A DNA stretch of 47,617 nucleotides from Gnetum montanum (GCA_015680685.1 MNCI01014193.1:4812-52428); one strand, 5' to 3'; counted from the first letter of the stretch, positions 31,571 to 41,912 are shown. Made by a program: numbers and translations. The notes: generated by a model from the letters alone, not told the origin.

Positions 31571-34043
31571 AATAAGAGACAACATGGGTTAACATTACAG
31601 TGTAAACCTAAGACAATGTTTGATTTGAAAGGCTCTTGAATGTGTTTGATGTGGAGGGTGAGGGTGTTAGAGGTGTAAGGTGACTACTTGTAGTAGGTTG
31701 TGAGGGTTTGGGAGGGCTGTTGGGTTGGAAAAATGGTCGTTTCCCAAAGTGATTATCCAAACCACTTGGCTAGAAAGTTATCTATAAATGTACAACCCTC
31801 ATAGCATTACGTTGTTGCGGCTATGGGAGAATTTCGCCCTACATGGATAGAGTAGAAGGTAACTAGGTTGAGGGCAAAGGGATGTGTGTAGATGCATGTG
31901 GAGGATTGTATGGATATGGGTTCTCTCCTTGAGTAGATGATGTATGATTTTAATGGTACTCTGGAAGGTAATAATGATGTTGAAATGAGGCATGACTTGT
32001 AAAGCTTCATGGAGAAACAAGTTGTGAACATAGTACCCATATGGATTTGGTTGCCTGTAAGGGTACTAATATCTTAGTAGTGGAATTTCCCATGATTGTA
32101 GTTGGTGTCACTATTGATATTGTTCATATGGTTGTGGTGGATCTCTAGTTGGATAGTAAGCTTCTTGTTGCTAATGAAACTTCCTTAAATTGCCTTGAGG
32201 GTAAGGTAATCGTCTGGGTGTTTACCTTCTTGCTAGTCATGAATTTAGCACATACACCCCATATTCTTATAAGTGTGACACCATAGGACAACATCCCTTA
32301 GGATGGTCATATTGACAAATGTGACATCCACCATCATCATCAGAGTCTATCTCCACAACTTCTTCTACTATAGCAGCTTTGCCCTTACCTCTTTAGTAGG
32401 CATGTTTAGCTTCTTTCTCTGTCTCCTATGGTCATGATCACTATTTTTTTCTTTGGATTCTTTATCAATCTTCATAGCGATTTGGAACTTCTCATACCAA
32501 AAGTCCCATAGTTTATAAACCTTTGCCAAAATGTCAGAAATAGATTTTTGGATGGACAAGGTTTTCCTATTCATTATCTCATTGAGTAATGACTCTTTCT
32601 CATTATAGAATCAAACCTCCCTTTTCCTAATGGAAAGGTTCCTATTATATTCTTTTGCACTTTCCCTTTTTTTCAACTCACCTTCTTTTTTTACTACCTA
32701 CTTTATCAGCCTTTATATTTGATGAGCTCTTCGTTCAAATGATCTCCCTTGGGCACAAACCCCAAGAGTTCTTCTAGTTTCTGCTTTGAGCCCATCTATG
32801 ATGTGGTAGAGTTGTTCCCTTTAATAATAACCATGGTTAGGGAATCACTATAAAAGAGAATAATATCTAACCATGGCAGCATCCAAGGGTTCATGTGTTC
32901 TCTATTTCCAACCTTTGATTTTCCTTCTTGGATTGGACACTCTAAAGTACATCTGGCATTTGTCATTAAATAGTTCCAACATGGTACTTCATTTGCAAAT
33001 GGATTTTGGCTCTAAGAACTCGTACCAACTTTCAGCCTCTTTGATAAGTGTCCTGGAGAGGAGCTTGAGTTTCTACTAATCATTTTCAATGTTTTTTAAG
33101 GCACAGGCATCATGGAAAGCTTGTAGATATGTTTGCGAATCAGAGTTATATCACCCTCAAATCTTGGGATATTGTTCATGTTTAAGTGTTTGATTTAACT
33201 ATCTTTCACATGCCTAGTTAGGATCTTAATTACCTTTGCAATGTTAAGCATGCTTCAAGTTGCCAACAAAGTCTTATCATCATCATGATTTTTTTGTCAT
33301 TGATGATGTTCTCTATCATTCCTTCGTCCATAATGGTCATGTTGTTCACCTTCATTACAATTGTTCTTTCTGTGGTGTCTTTCAGAACCAAAAGAAGAGA
33401 AAGAAGAGGATGCATATGAAGAGGGAAAAGAGGAAGGAGGACTATCACCACCATGGTGTCTGCCAACTCCCCATTAGTTGTCATAGCCATGTTTGATGAT
33501 TTTTTTATTGGCTTGATGCTTATATGATCCCTTGCCTTGACTACTATCTTTTCCTGAACCTAAATTATTAATCATGGACCATAGGTTCAAGGTCACATCC
33601 CCATCATGAATAATAAGGGGTGGAAAATTTTCATGTTGAGAGCCCTTAGAGGGAGGGTCCTCATTGTCATCTTGGTTTAGCAAAAATAAGGGATTAGTAA
33701 ACGGTTTTCCCTTCATAGTCTCATGATGCTTCTCCTGGTGTTGATTTCACTTATGTTGTGTTTTAGTGGAATGGTAGTCTCAATAGTCATTATCATGCAC
33801 AACATACTCTTCTTGAAGATCATGGATGCCTAACTTCGTAAGAGTTTGAAGTAGCATCTTAGGCACAAATCAATTAGAAGGCACTACAACATTGCCTTCC
33901 ATATCATGCCATCATAGTTGCTCATCCTAATCTAGGATGAAGGTGAAGTCAAGCACAAACTCATTTGGATGAGTATATACCACTTTGCACTCCTAGGGGA
34001 TCGATGATTTGACATCATCATGCCAGTGAGAAAAAGAAGACAT
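31570..34043 (-). pseudogene. gag: RE-2 gag
   Basis: Start ATG at 34043 (MSSFSHWHDD). N-terminal block FVLDFTFILD, WHDMEGNVVVPS. Then an open stretch 33716-33474 (NPLFLLNQDDNEDPPSKGSQ and a Gly/Ser/Lys-rich tail) and a Ser/His/Arg linker (PPSSFPSSYASSSFSSFGSE). The capsid-like core begins with MLNIAKVIKILTRHVKDS and LNMNNIPRFEG (about 33260-33170), with later parts frameshifted. Zinc-knuckle-like GGCHICQYDHPKGCC lies at 32335-32287, followed by RRLPYPQGN and a Pro/Tyr-rich tail near 32150-31700. Structural protein of the virus-like particle; binds element RNA. Confidence 0.82.
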
Positions 34044-34175
34044 TTTACAAAACAAATAAAATAATTAGTGTGATTTTGTAATTATATAATTGAGAATGAT
34101 GTTGACCTTTGGGTTCATCTAATGATACTAATAATGCTCACTAATCCTAGATAGGGCACATTTTAACAAAAGGAG

Positions 34176-34194
34176 TCCCCAACAATGATGCCAA
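34176..34194 (-). other. RE-2 primer binding site (tRNA-Asp)
   Basis: Minus strand TTGGCATCATTGTTGGGGA follows the 5' LTR by one base. Five of 18 sites differ from the tRNA-Asp complement, all transitions. Confidence 0.8.
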
Positions 34195-35090
34195 TGATGA
34201 GTGATTGAGGTACCCCTATGCCCAACCATATGAATTAGAAAGCATTTACACATGATCCAGTCGAATTCTATAAACTCTATAGTTTCTAGTACACTAGTCT
34301 TCTAGGAAGTGAACCTTGTCTTAATGGTTGTTCATTGTCTTCCTAGTTACACTTGTGATGCACATGGTATGGTTAAGTGTAATTGAGGTACATGATTTTT
34401 ATTATTTTGTGTTTTGTCTTCATTGGTGCTTAAAGTGAAGAGATAAAGTAATTTAACAACTAATTTAGTTTAACTAATTAACTACTCTCTAACTAGTCCT
34501 AGCATAAGCATCTGGTCCCACTTTTCATACACATCCTAAATCTATGTATCCACTGTTGGGTTACCAAGCGCTACACTACTAGGTGCACCAAGAAATCACA
34601 CTGCTAGGATTACTAAGTGAATACATGTTTGTGCTCAAAGAAATCATACTTATGTATTTAATCTATTTAGCTTAATTAATTAACTAATTGCATAGAGCCT
34701 AATTTAGCTTAATTAATTGCATAATTAATGAAGACAATAGATGCAAAAATAAATCATTAATCTATTCTAAGTGCTGCAAGGTTTGATCAAAAGGCTTGTC
34801 TTTATTTTTGTACACATTAGTGTGGTTTAGGTACAATAGTGCTCGAATAAAGATCCATACACTTTCTGACTCTTGTTGTAGATACTTAGAGAAATATTCT
34901 AACTTTCAAATGGAAAAACTACAAGAGCTCTGCTACTATTATGACAAAAATGTCCATAAACATGGCTATGAGCTCATATTTATAGTTTTTCTATAGGACT
35001 ACATCGACGAGGCAACACCACATAAATGGGGCCTCGTCAATGAGGCCACATCAATGGGGACATATTGACATGACACTTTGTTGCTCATCA
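34195..35090 (-). repeat. RE-2 5' LTR
   Basis: Minus strand TGATGAGCAAC (35090) to CACTCATCA (34195), 896 bp. The TATA box is at 34978-34984. U3 (35085-34990) has GGCCTCATTGACGAGGCC-type palindromic units. It pairs with 2886-3845. Confidence 0.87.
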
Positions 35091-36700
35091 GATACTCAAG
35101 GTATTCTGATTCAGAAGATGAGAAGTATGAAAGAAGGAGACACAGAGAAAGAAGAGAAGATCAAAAGAGGCACGAACATAGAAGGGATCACTACTACCAC
35201 AAAGCTTATGAACCTAATCATGATGATGAACCCCTTATGACAACCTAGAACATGATCAACATTTAGGAAGTAGTCGACATACCAACAAGGCATGTGCAAG
35301 ATAGCCAAATCAAATGGCTAGATATGAATAACATGCCTTGATTTGAAGGAGGTTACAATGCTAATCCTTAGCATCACCTTCAAGCATTCCACAATGCCTA
35401 TGCCCTTCAAAATATAGAGAATGATTGGTAGAAATTAAAGATATTTCCTATAACACTTGTGAAGGAAGCAAAAAGCTCATATAGGTCATTGGAACTTGAA
35501 ATCCATTAGATGTTGGGGTACCATGTTTGAAATTTTTAATAATAAATATCAAACATATTCATGAGTGTTAAACCTAAGAAAGAAAATCCAGAATTGGAAA
35601 CAAATGACTCATAAGATCCTTGATGCAGCAATGGGTAGATATTATTCACTATTACAAATATGCTCAAGCCATGGATTTGCATCGAAGAAATAGCTAAGGG
35701 ATATCATAGATGGGCTAAGAAGCAAAACAATAGAGATCCTTGGGATTTGTGACCAAGGAAGACTATCAAAATTAACCATCCATCAGATTCAAAGACTCAT
35801 TGAGCAAATGGCAAAAGAAGAAGAAGAACTTCAAGAAAGAAAATCAACTAAAGAATACAACTGAAATCCATCAATTTTGAAAAGAGATGCATGGGTGTGT
35901 GATACCCAAGAGGAAGAAGCCTTAGATTAAGTCATTAGGAAAGAGACACTACTGATTCAAAAATCTATTGCCGATGTAGCAACACAAGTAGCAAAAATGT
36001 GGAATTTGATAGATGAATGATGTACAATAGCACTATAAATTGTGGAGGAGAAAGCAGAATAAGTGCCCAACAAAGGCAAAGACAAAAAGAAGAAGGAATT
36101 TGGACAAAAGAGCAAAGTAGCTTTAGTAGTCGGCTACTCAGACACCAACTCCATAGATGATAAAGGTTGCACCATGTGCCAATCCAAATATCCTAAGGGA
36201 TGTTATCCAGTCATGGTACATCTATAAGAAATTAGGGCATACACACTTAACCCATGATTTTTTCAAAAGAAAATGTTCAAACAGTTACCTTATCCTCAAG
36301 GTAACTACAGATGATAACCTCAACCAACATACTATCCTAGTGGAGGCTTGTCGCAATCGCAAGAGCACTACCATCAATAGTGGTAGCAATTGCAATCATG
36401 GGCCATGCCACCACTGCACCATTAGTATTCATATTGTCAACCTCATCCTTATCGATACTATGTCTAGTGTCTAATCTTACTATCAAATGCTAGTGTTCAA
36501 AATCCACAATATCACCCACAAGCATACCACCAACTGATGCCATCAAGGACTAATCTAAACCCGCATGTGCATTCACAAACAGCTGATCTCTCAAATCCCA
36601 ATCCAAATCCCTTGCCACCATTGCCACCACCTGCAATGCAGGGTGAACTTCCATCACAACGGTAGTAGAAGAAGGCCATAAGGACATTAAATATACAAAT
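35091..36700 (+). pseudogene. gag: RE-1 gag, C-terminal part
   Basis: Resumes the gag interrupted at 2885. Charged linker YSRYSDSEDEKYERRRHRER (35092-35150), then DDEPLMTT*NMINI, TRHVQDSQIKWLDMNNMP, FEGGYNANP*HHLQAFHNA and the rest of the capsid-like core (to about 35820). Zinc-knuckle-like GCTMCQSKYPKGCY at about 36164-36210, where the His of other copies is Tyr, then the family string LPYPQGNY near 36285. A Pro-rich, weakly coding tail runs to about 36700. Stops often match Trp or Gln codons of the relatives. The minus-strand 127-residue frame at 36512-36895 is a shadow. Confidence 0.76.
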
Positions 36701-36749
36701 AGAAGATCTCACTAGCAATGCTAAGGGCCAAATAAAGAAATGTCCTTTC

Positions 36750-37707
36750 TTTAGGATGAGTCTAGAAAAAGCTACCAAAATAGGAGCTTCATCAAGACCA
36801 TTTTCTTCTAAAATAGATCTTCTCACTCTTAACAAGATTCTAACATCATTAAGTATGAAAATACAGACTATCATGCTCACTACAATTGTTACCAATTGGA
36901 TTAAAGTAGGGCCACTTTCACAGAAGCAAATTGGCCTAAGAGTTCCTTTGATCTATCTACAAGTAGTTGGGAATCTAACGTGCAAAGCTCTATTAGACTC
37001 AGGTTTTGGAGTCAATTTAATCTTCTACAACACATATCAAACATGGAACCTACCACAATTTAAGGAATGCAACATTAGGTTGGAGCATGCAGATTAATCT
37101 ATTATCATCCCTTTAGGATAAATTGACAACGTAGTGACCACTGTCAATGGGTGGTCCTACTCAATAGACTTCTTAGTGAACGATATGAAGGATACTGATA
37201 AGGAATGTCCAATCATGGAAATGTTGAAAGAGGACAAACATGGAGCCATCCATACACAAAGAATTCCATGCATAATTACTAAAAGAGAGGGGAAAACTAG
37301 TGTATAGAATGTTCAAAGTACTAAACTAGACACCATACCAATCCATAGCAATAATGAAAGACAAATGTGTGTAGAAAGAAGAGAAGAAGCCACAAAACCA
37401 AAAGACACCTTGTGGCCATTAACTAAGAACCTTAGTTTGTTAAAAATATGCATGGATACACACGAACCACTTACTATTTCCTATCTAAAGAAAATGACTC
37501 CAAATAAGGACTCGGAAATGAAGATATTAACTCATGGACACATACAAATGGGAAAGGAAAACAAGAACTTGAATGATCAAAACTCAACTACCATCAAGAT
37601 ACATGGGATAATCATAACAAAGTTAGAACCCTAAAGATGCTAAGAGAACCACCCAAAGTGTATGATCTAGGAGATCTGGGGAGAATTTTCCAAACACTTG
37701 CCCAAGT
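36750..37707 (+). pseudogene. RE-1 aspartic protease and C-terminal tail
   Basis: Open from 36756 to 37097: LLTLNKILTSLSM, then GNLTCKALLDSGFGVNLIFY with intact Asp-Ser-Gly, then FKECNIRLEHAD. It continues after a stop with SIIIPLG and NGWSYSIDFLVND (about 37140-37190), collinear with the RE-2 protease. A Lys/Glu/Thr-rich tail (37365-37634 open) ends at the motif encoding VFSHGE. No RT follows. Its Asp-Ser-Gly is the only intact protease triad among the Tat-like copies here. Confidence 0.75.
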
Positions 37708-37723
37708 GTTTAGTCATGGGGAA
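37708..37723 (+). other. RE-1 SHGG/PPT-like motif after protease
   Basis: GTTTAGTCATGGGGAA closes the gag-protease reading as VFSHGE. It is the same position-specific motif as in RE-2, RE-3 and RE-4, and is again followed by a T-rich tract (37755-37900). Confidence 0.65.
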
Positions 37724-39230
37724 GACACCCTATCATGACTTAAGAATTAATCAGTGATTTTTCTAATTTTTGTTTTTTGCAATTCTTTTTATTTTTCACA
37801 TTCTTTCACAATTTTCTTATTCTTTTATTTTTTCCATTTATTCAATTTTTCATATTCTTTAATAATTTTTAATTCTTTAACATTTTTCATTATTTATACT
37901 TTTTCATAATTTTTACCATCTTTCCAATTTCTTTTATACTGTGTTTCAAACCCTTTGTAAGTAATTTTTGATCATTAACAAAACACATTTAAATAAAGGT
38001 AAGATGTAGCCTAATAAGGTGAAAGATTCTCTATGAAATAAAGTCATAAGAGGCTGATTATTTGCATTGTGAGCCCACATCATCCATCCATCCATTCCAT
38101 TAATAAGAGGTTCTTACCATGGCCATAATGATATTCTTTCCATCATTAAAGTAAGAATAAACTTGTGATCATTAAGCCTGGATAGAAAAATGAAGAACCA
38201 AGTGGAATGAAAAGGGTATGACATCAAGGGAACCTATGAATTCTTTTTGGATTATTATTATAAATTTTTATCATGTTACTAAGCTTGTATTATATCCTTG
38301 TAGATCTAATGAAAAATGAGAGTAAGAGTAAAATAAGTGCTACCTTAAAATGGTTGACACAAACAATAAATAAAAGGAAACAAAATAAGTTTTTAGGGGT
38401 CTCACTAGAAAGACATGTTATCCATTCCTAAGGGTAGGCAGCTTCTCAAAAATGCAAAAATAAAAATAAAGTTCCATGAATAAACTCCTCCCTTGGACAA
38501 TACGCCAAGTGACAATACTCTTTGTAACATCGATAGTCTTACAATTGTGATTCCAAGAGATGAAACAATGCAATGTCATTACAATGTGGTCTGGACTTGG
38601 TTTGAATTTTGGACAGAAAGGCTAATGATTACCTTAACCACTAATATAACATAAGAATTCATTATGCCTATGGTAAGACACCTCATGTTTTGATTTCCAC
38701 AATTCCTTCTAAAACCATTTCATCTCATCATTTGAATAATCATAACTTATGATTTTGTGTAACATACAATAATTTTTCCAATTTGGTCATACTAATATGT
38801 GTGTTTTGCTAAACATATATGCATTACATTCAACTCCTTAAATACCTAAGGATACTTTTAGACATGCTTATACAAGGGCATTAAGGACTAGAACGTGCTT
38901 TGAGGAGGATCCACTTGTATAACTATTGTATCTTATACCTACCAAGCAATTCCACTTCATTTTGAGCCTTCCAGTTCCAATAAATAATAATAAATACTTT
39001 CCATATCACTCAAACTATCAATTCTAATAGCACAACAATGTTGTCTTTCTCATCCATTCCATCAATACATCATATACTTTCATCGTCCAAGATCCCTTAA
39101 TCATAGACTTTTAACACTTATTTTTCATAACTGAAACATCATCTCCATATCAAGACCCTTTCAACATGATGCATATCTTCCAACTATCCTATGGGACTTA
39201 ATTTTTTCCACTAAAATTATTCAAAAATTT
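37724..39230 (+). other. RE-1 spacer
   Basis: Non-coding. T-rich at 37755-37930, then blocks shared with the RE-4 spacer: the CCATCCATTCCATTAATAAGAGGTTC block near 38087 and the GTAAGACACCTCATGTTTTGAT-like block near 38672. No conserved ORF. Confidence 0.6.
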
Positions 39231-39239
39231 TAATTTTTC

Positions 39240-39335
39240 TATAGTGACATCATATCTACAACATCGCAAGTACCTATGATATCACATCTACAATGTTGCA
39301 TTTATGATATTGCACACATAAATATTATATATAGC
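39240..39335 (+). promoter_or_regulatory. RE-1 internal LTR-like promoter
   Basis: A repeat array (GACATCATATCTACAAC, CTATGATATCACATCTAC, TTATGATATTGCAC) precedes a TATATATA box at 39326-39333. The GATATC/TGATATTG vocabulary is that of this element's own LTR U3 (1135-1222), not that of RE-2 or RE-4. The leader AGGGAGTTGTTGCCAA (39381) matches RE-4 AGGGAGTTGCTGCAA. Confidence 0.6.
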
Positions 39336-39490
39336 ACAGAGGAGTTAGAAATTTTTTTTTCATTCCTGAATTTAATAAGAAGGGAGTTGTTGCCAATTTT
39401 TCTTTGCAACTAAAGAGTTCGAGTGCTAGTAAGGGAAATTTGAGTTATTTTTTTTTTCAAAATTGCAAACAACTAGAAGATATTATAGGG

Positions 39491-39741
39491 GTAAGTCTAA
39501 GGAAACATATTAAGAATTTTTAAAGTAAATCACTCAAGTTAAGGCCAAAACCACTTTAAGAAGACTTCTAATTGATCATACCACCCATTTAAAGTACTAA
39601 TGTGGTTGTTATTGAAAAATCTTTTAACTCTATAATCATAATGAACTAAGAACTTGATATAAGGAAGGCAATGAGTAAGCTATTAAATTGTTGCTTATTT
39701 ATGAGAATATTCTAGTAACTCCAAACCTTTAATTGATGTAG
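39491..39741 (+). other. Predicted intron before RE-1 ORF2
   Basis: Strong donor GGG|GTAAGT at 39491 and acceptor TTGATGTAG ending at 39741, directly before ATG of ORF2. Length 251 nt. This is the clearest splice pair of the three elements. Confidence 0.62.
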
Positions 39742-40586
39742 ATGGTTCCAAAAAGAGGAGCAAAAGAAGAGCTCCCATGATTAGTAAGAAAAAGACCACA
39801 AGGCTATTGAAGAGGATAAGTAAGCAAGCAAAATTTGCAAGAAGAACAAGGAGAGTAGGAAGCACAATCATTCAACATTCATCAACAAACTTCTACCATA
39901 GAGCAATCTACTCAAGCAGAAGTAGATGTTCCACCAGTACCTATCCAGGGACAAAAACTTACAATATCACATGAATGTCTTCAGGCTATTCTGGAAAAAT
40001 CCATCATTTCAATAGTAATTGTGGAACTTAACTTTAGTCTATTCTTGGAATTTTCTCTAGAATCTATTAAGACCCAACTTCAGTCATCTCCTTTGTGGCC
40101 TACTCTAACAAACAATGAAGAATGGTATCTAGGAGAAGCACTCCAATTTTGGGAAAACAAGAAGCTGATTCTATAGTCAAAATTGAAGGAATCTCAATAT
40201 CTTACATAGTTAAGGCAATTGCAAAGGTATTAAATATGCCTAATCAAGGAGCAAAGATGACATAATTATCAACCAAATCTAACACAGATGCCAACAAGCG
40301 GTGGTTATAGTGGGTGTATGGCAAGGAAGCTAAAGAATACAACAAATTGACCATAGAAGAAAATATCTACTTCAAAATTAACACTTATCACCTATTTCCT
40401 ACCAAAAGACTAAATAGAATCTTTACATATGCAGCCAAAGGAAGTGCAATACTATTCAATGTAAGCATCGTGTACCTCTACTTCATAGAAATCCAAAGGC
40501 AATTCAAAGAAAGGAAGGTAGGAAAGTTAAAACTTCCATTCCCTTGCCTATTTTTGAAGTTATGTAAATGAGCTGGCATCTAAGGG
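39742..40586 (+). pseudogene. RE-1 ORF2, N-terminal part
   Basis: Starts MVPKRGAKEE at 39742. In the same frame follow EAQSFNIHQQTSTIEQSTQA (about 39858-39920; RE-4 has EAQSFSIHQEALATEQSTQG), then IISIVIVELNFSLFLEF (about 40003-40055) and QLQSSPLWPTLTNNEEWYLG with QFWENKK (about 40078-40165). After a stop, frames are broken. RE-5 enters at 40587, so the coiled coil is not in the window. The in-frame match to RE-4 over more than 130 codons is the best evidence that ORF2 encoded a protein. Confidence 0.72.
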
Positions 40587-41435
40587 TGATGGGCGATTGA
40601 GGTACTCCTACACCCAACCATACGAATCACAAAGTGTTCATGCACGATCCAATTGAATTCTGTGAACTTTATGTCTTCCAGTATACTAGTCTTCTAGGAA
40701 GTGAACTTTGCCCTAATTGTCATTCATTGTCTTCTCAATTACACTTGTGATGCACATGGTATGGTTAAGTGTAATCAAAGCATATAATTTTTATTATTTT
40801 ATGTTTTATGTTCCTGATGCTTAAAATAGAGAAATGAAGTAATTTAATAACTAATTTAATCTAACTAATTAACTGATATTTAACTAGTCCTAACATAAGC
40901 ATTTGGTCCCACTTTCTGTACATGTATTGAACCCTTGAATCCACTACTAGGGTTACCAAGGGCTAAGTTACTAGGCGAACTAAGTAATAACACTGCTAGG
41001 ATTAGCAAGCAAATACATGTTTACACTCGAAGCAGTCGTACTTATGTGTTTAATCTATTTAGCTTAATAATTAACTAATTACTTGAAATATAATTTAGAT
41101 TAATTAATTACATAATTAATGAAACCAATAAATACATAAATGAATCATTAATCTATTCCAAGTGCTACAAGGTTTGATCAAAGGGCTCATCTTTATTACT
41201 GTTCACACTAGTGTGTTCAAGTATAACAGTGCTCGAATAAAAATCCATACACTTTTTGACTCCTACTACAAGCACTTAGAGAAATATTCTAACTCTCAAT
41301 TGACAAAACTACAAGAGATTTGTTACAACTATGATAAGACATCCATAAACACAGTGAATGAGCACATATTTATAAACTTTATTCATGAGATATGTTGATA
41401 GGGCCCCATAGACATGACATAATAACAATTCATCA
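40587..41435 (-). repeat. RE-5 3' LTR
   Basis: Minus strand TGATGAATTG (41435) to CGCCCATCA (40587), 849 bp. The TATA box is at 41368-41374. Beyond the TATA box it resembles the RE-2 LTR, but its U3 is short with hardly any repeat array. No PBS follows the distal end and a PPT precedes the proximal one, so it is a 3' LTR, not a solo LTR. Confidence 0.78.
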
Positions 41436-41465
41436 TATCCCCATGACTAAGTCTCACTTGCCCAT
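41436..41465 (-). other. RE-5 polypurine tract and truncated body
   Basis: Minus strand CTTAGTCATGGGGATA abuts the LTR. Similarity to the region before the RE-3 PPT continues only to about 41465, after which unrelated RE-6 sequence begins. The rest of RE-5 must lie past the window or be deleted. Confidence 0.65.
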
Positions 41466-41520
41466 GGAGTTAAGTGTGCTCCATGGATAGAACACTACAT
41501 GGTACACCGTGGCGGCCAAC

Positions 41521-41912
41521 CTAGTAGGCATAATCCATCATAGTGAGTGCTAGGCTTCACAGCCCGATACCACTAAGACTGTGACTGCACTCCCACTACA
41601 CTTGTTGTACACTATGTACCTTTTGAGATCCTTTTGGAATTACCTACGCTTTCATTTAGGGCAATGTTCCATTTCTCTCTCCTATTTCTAGCATTTTATT
41701 ACATTTTTCCTGCTTCCTAGTAGGCGTAATCCATCATAGTGAGTGCCAGATTTCACGGCCCGACACCACTAAGACTGTGACTGTGCTCCCACTATGCTTG
41801 TTGTACACTATGTACCTTTTAACACCCTTTTGGAATTAATTATGCTCCTATTTGGGGTGGTGTTCCATTTCTCTCTCTGGTTTCTAGCATTTTATTACAT
41901 TTTTCTTGCATC
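41521..41912 (+). repeat. 196-bp tandem duplication in RE-6 5' region
   Basis: Copies 41521-41716 and 41717-41912 both begin CTAGTAGGC[A/G]TAATCCATCAT and end near ATTACATTTTTC. Differences are scattered substitutions. Probably within the LTR. Confidence 0.85.

Larger units (their letters stand above)
2886..35090 (-). mobile_element. RE-2: full-length Tat/Athila-like retrotransposon with ORF2, interrupted by RE-3
   Basis: Read on the minus strand: 5' LTR 35090-34195, PBS, gag, protease, RT, RNase H, integrase with GPY/F end, SHGG/PPT-like motif, spacer, internal promoter, intron, ORF2 (26015-23607, then 4464 to about 4080), PPT (3860-3846), 3' LTR 3845-2886. The LTR pair shares a U3 dialect (GGCC...ATCGATG) not found in RE-3. 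Minus the RE-3 insertion it is about 13 kb, the most complete family member here. It sits inside RE-1 gag. All ORFs are broken by stops. Confidence 0.82.
1135..40586 (+). mobile_element. RE-1: Tat/Athila-like LTR retrotransposon, gag-PR only, twice interrupted
   Basis: The element reads as 5' LTR (1135-1991), PBS, gag (2040-2885, resuming 35091-36700), protease (36750-37300), the SHGG/PPT-like motif (37708-37723), spacer, internal promoter, intron and ORF2 (39742-40586). RE-2 splits gag between 2885 and 35091: an Arg/Ser/Asp-rich stretch ends at the left edge and the same kind of sequence resumes at the right edge. RE-5 cuts ORF2 at 40587, and the rest would lie beyond the window. No RT, RNase H or integrase occurs between protease and spacer. 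It is therefore a non-autonomous relative of RE-2 and RE-3. The span given includes the nested DNA. Confidence 0.75.

Noticed and set aside
36512-36895. 127-codon minus-strand ORF
   Set aside because: Antisense to the Pro-rich gag tail and protease start of RE-1. It has no counterpart in other copies and no recognisable domain.
40587-41435. Solo LTR
   Set aside because: A polypurine tract abuts one end and no matching target duplication is seen (AAGGG against TATCC), so it is the 3' LTR of a larger element.
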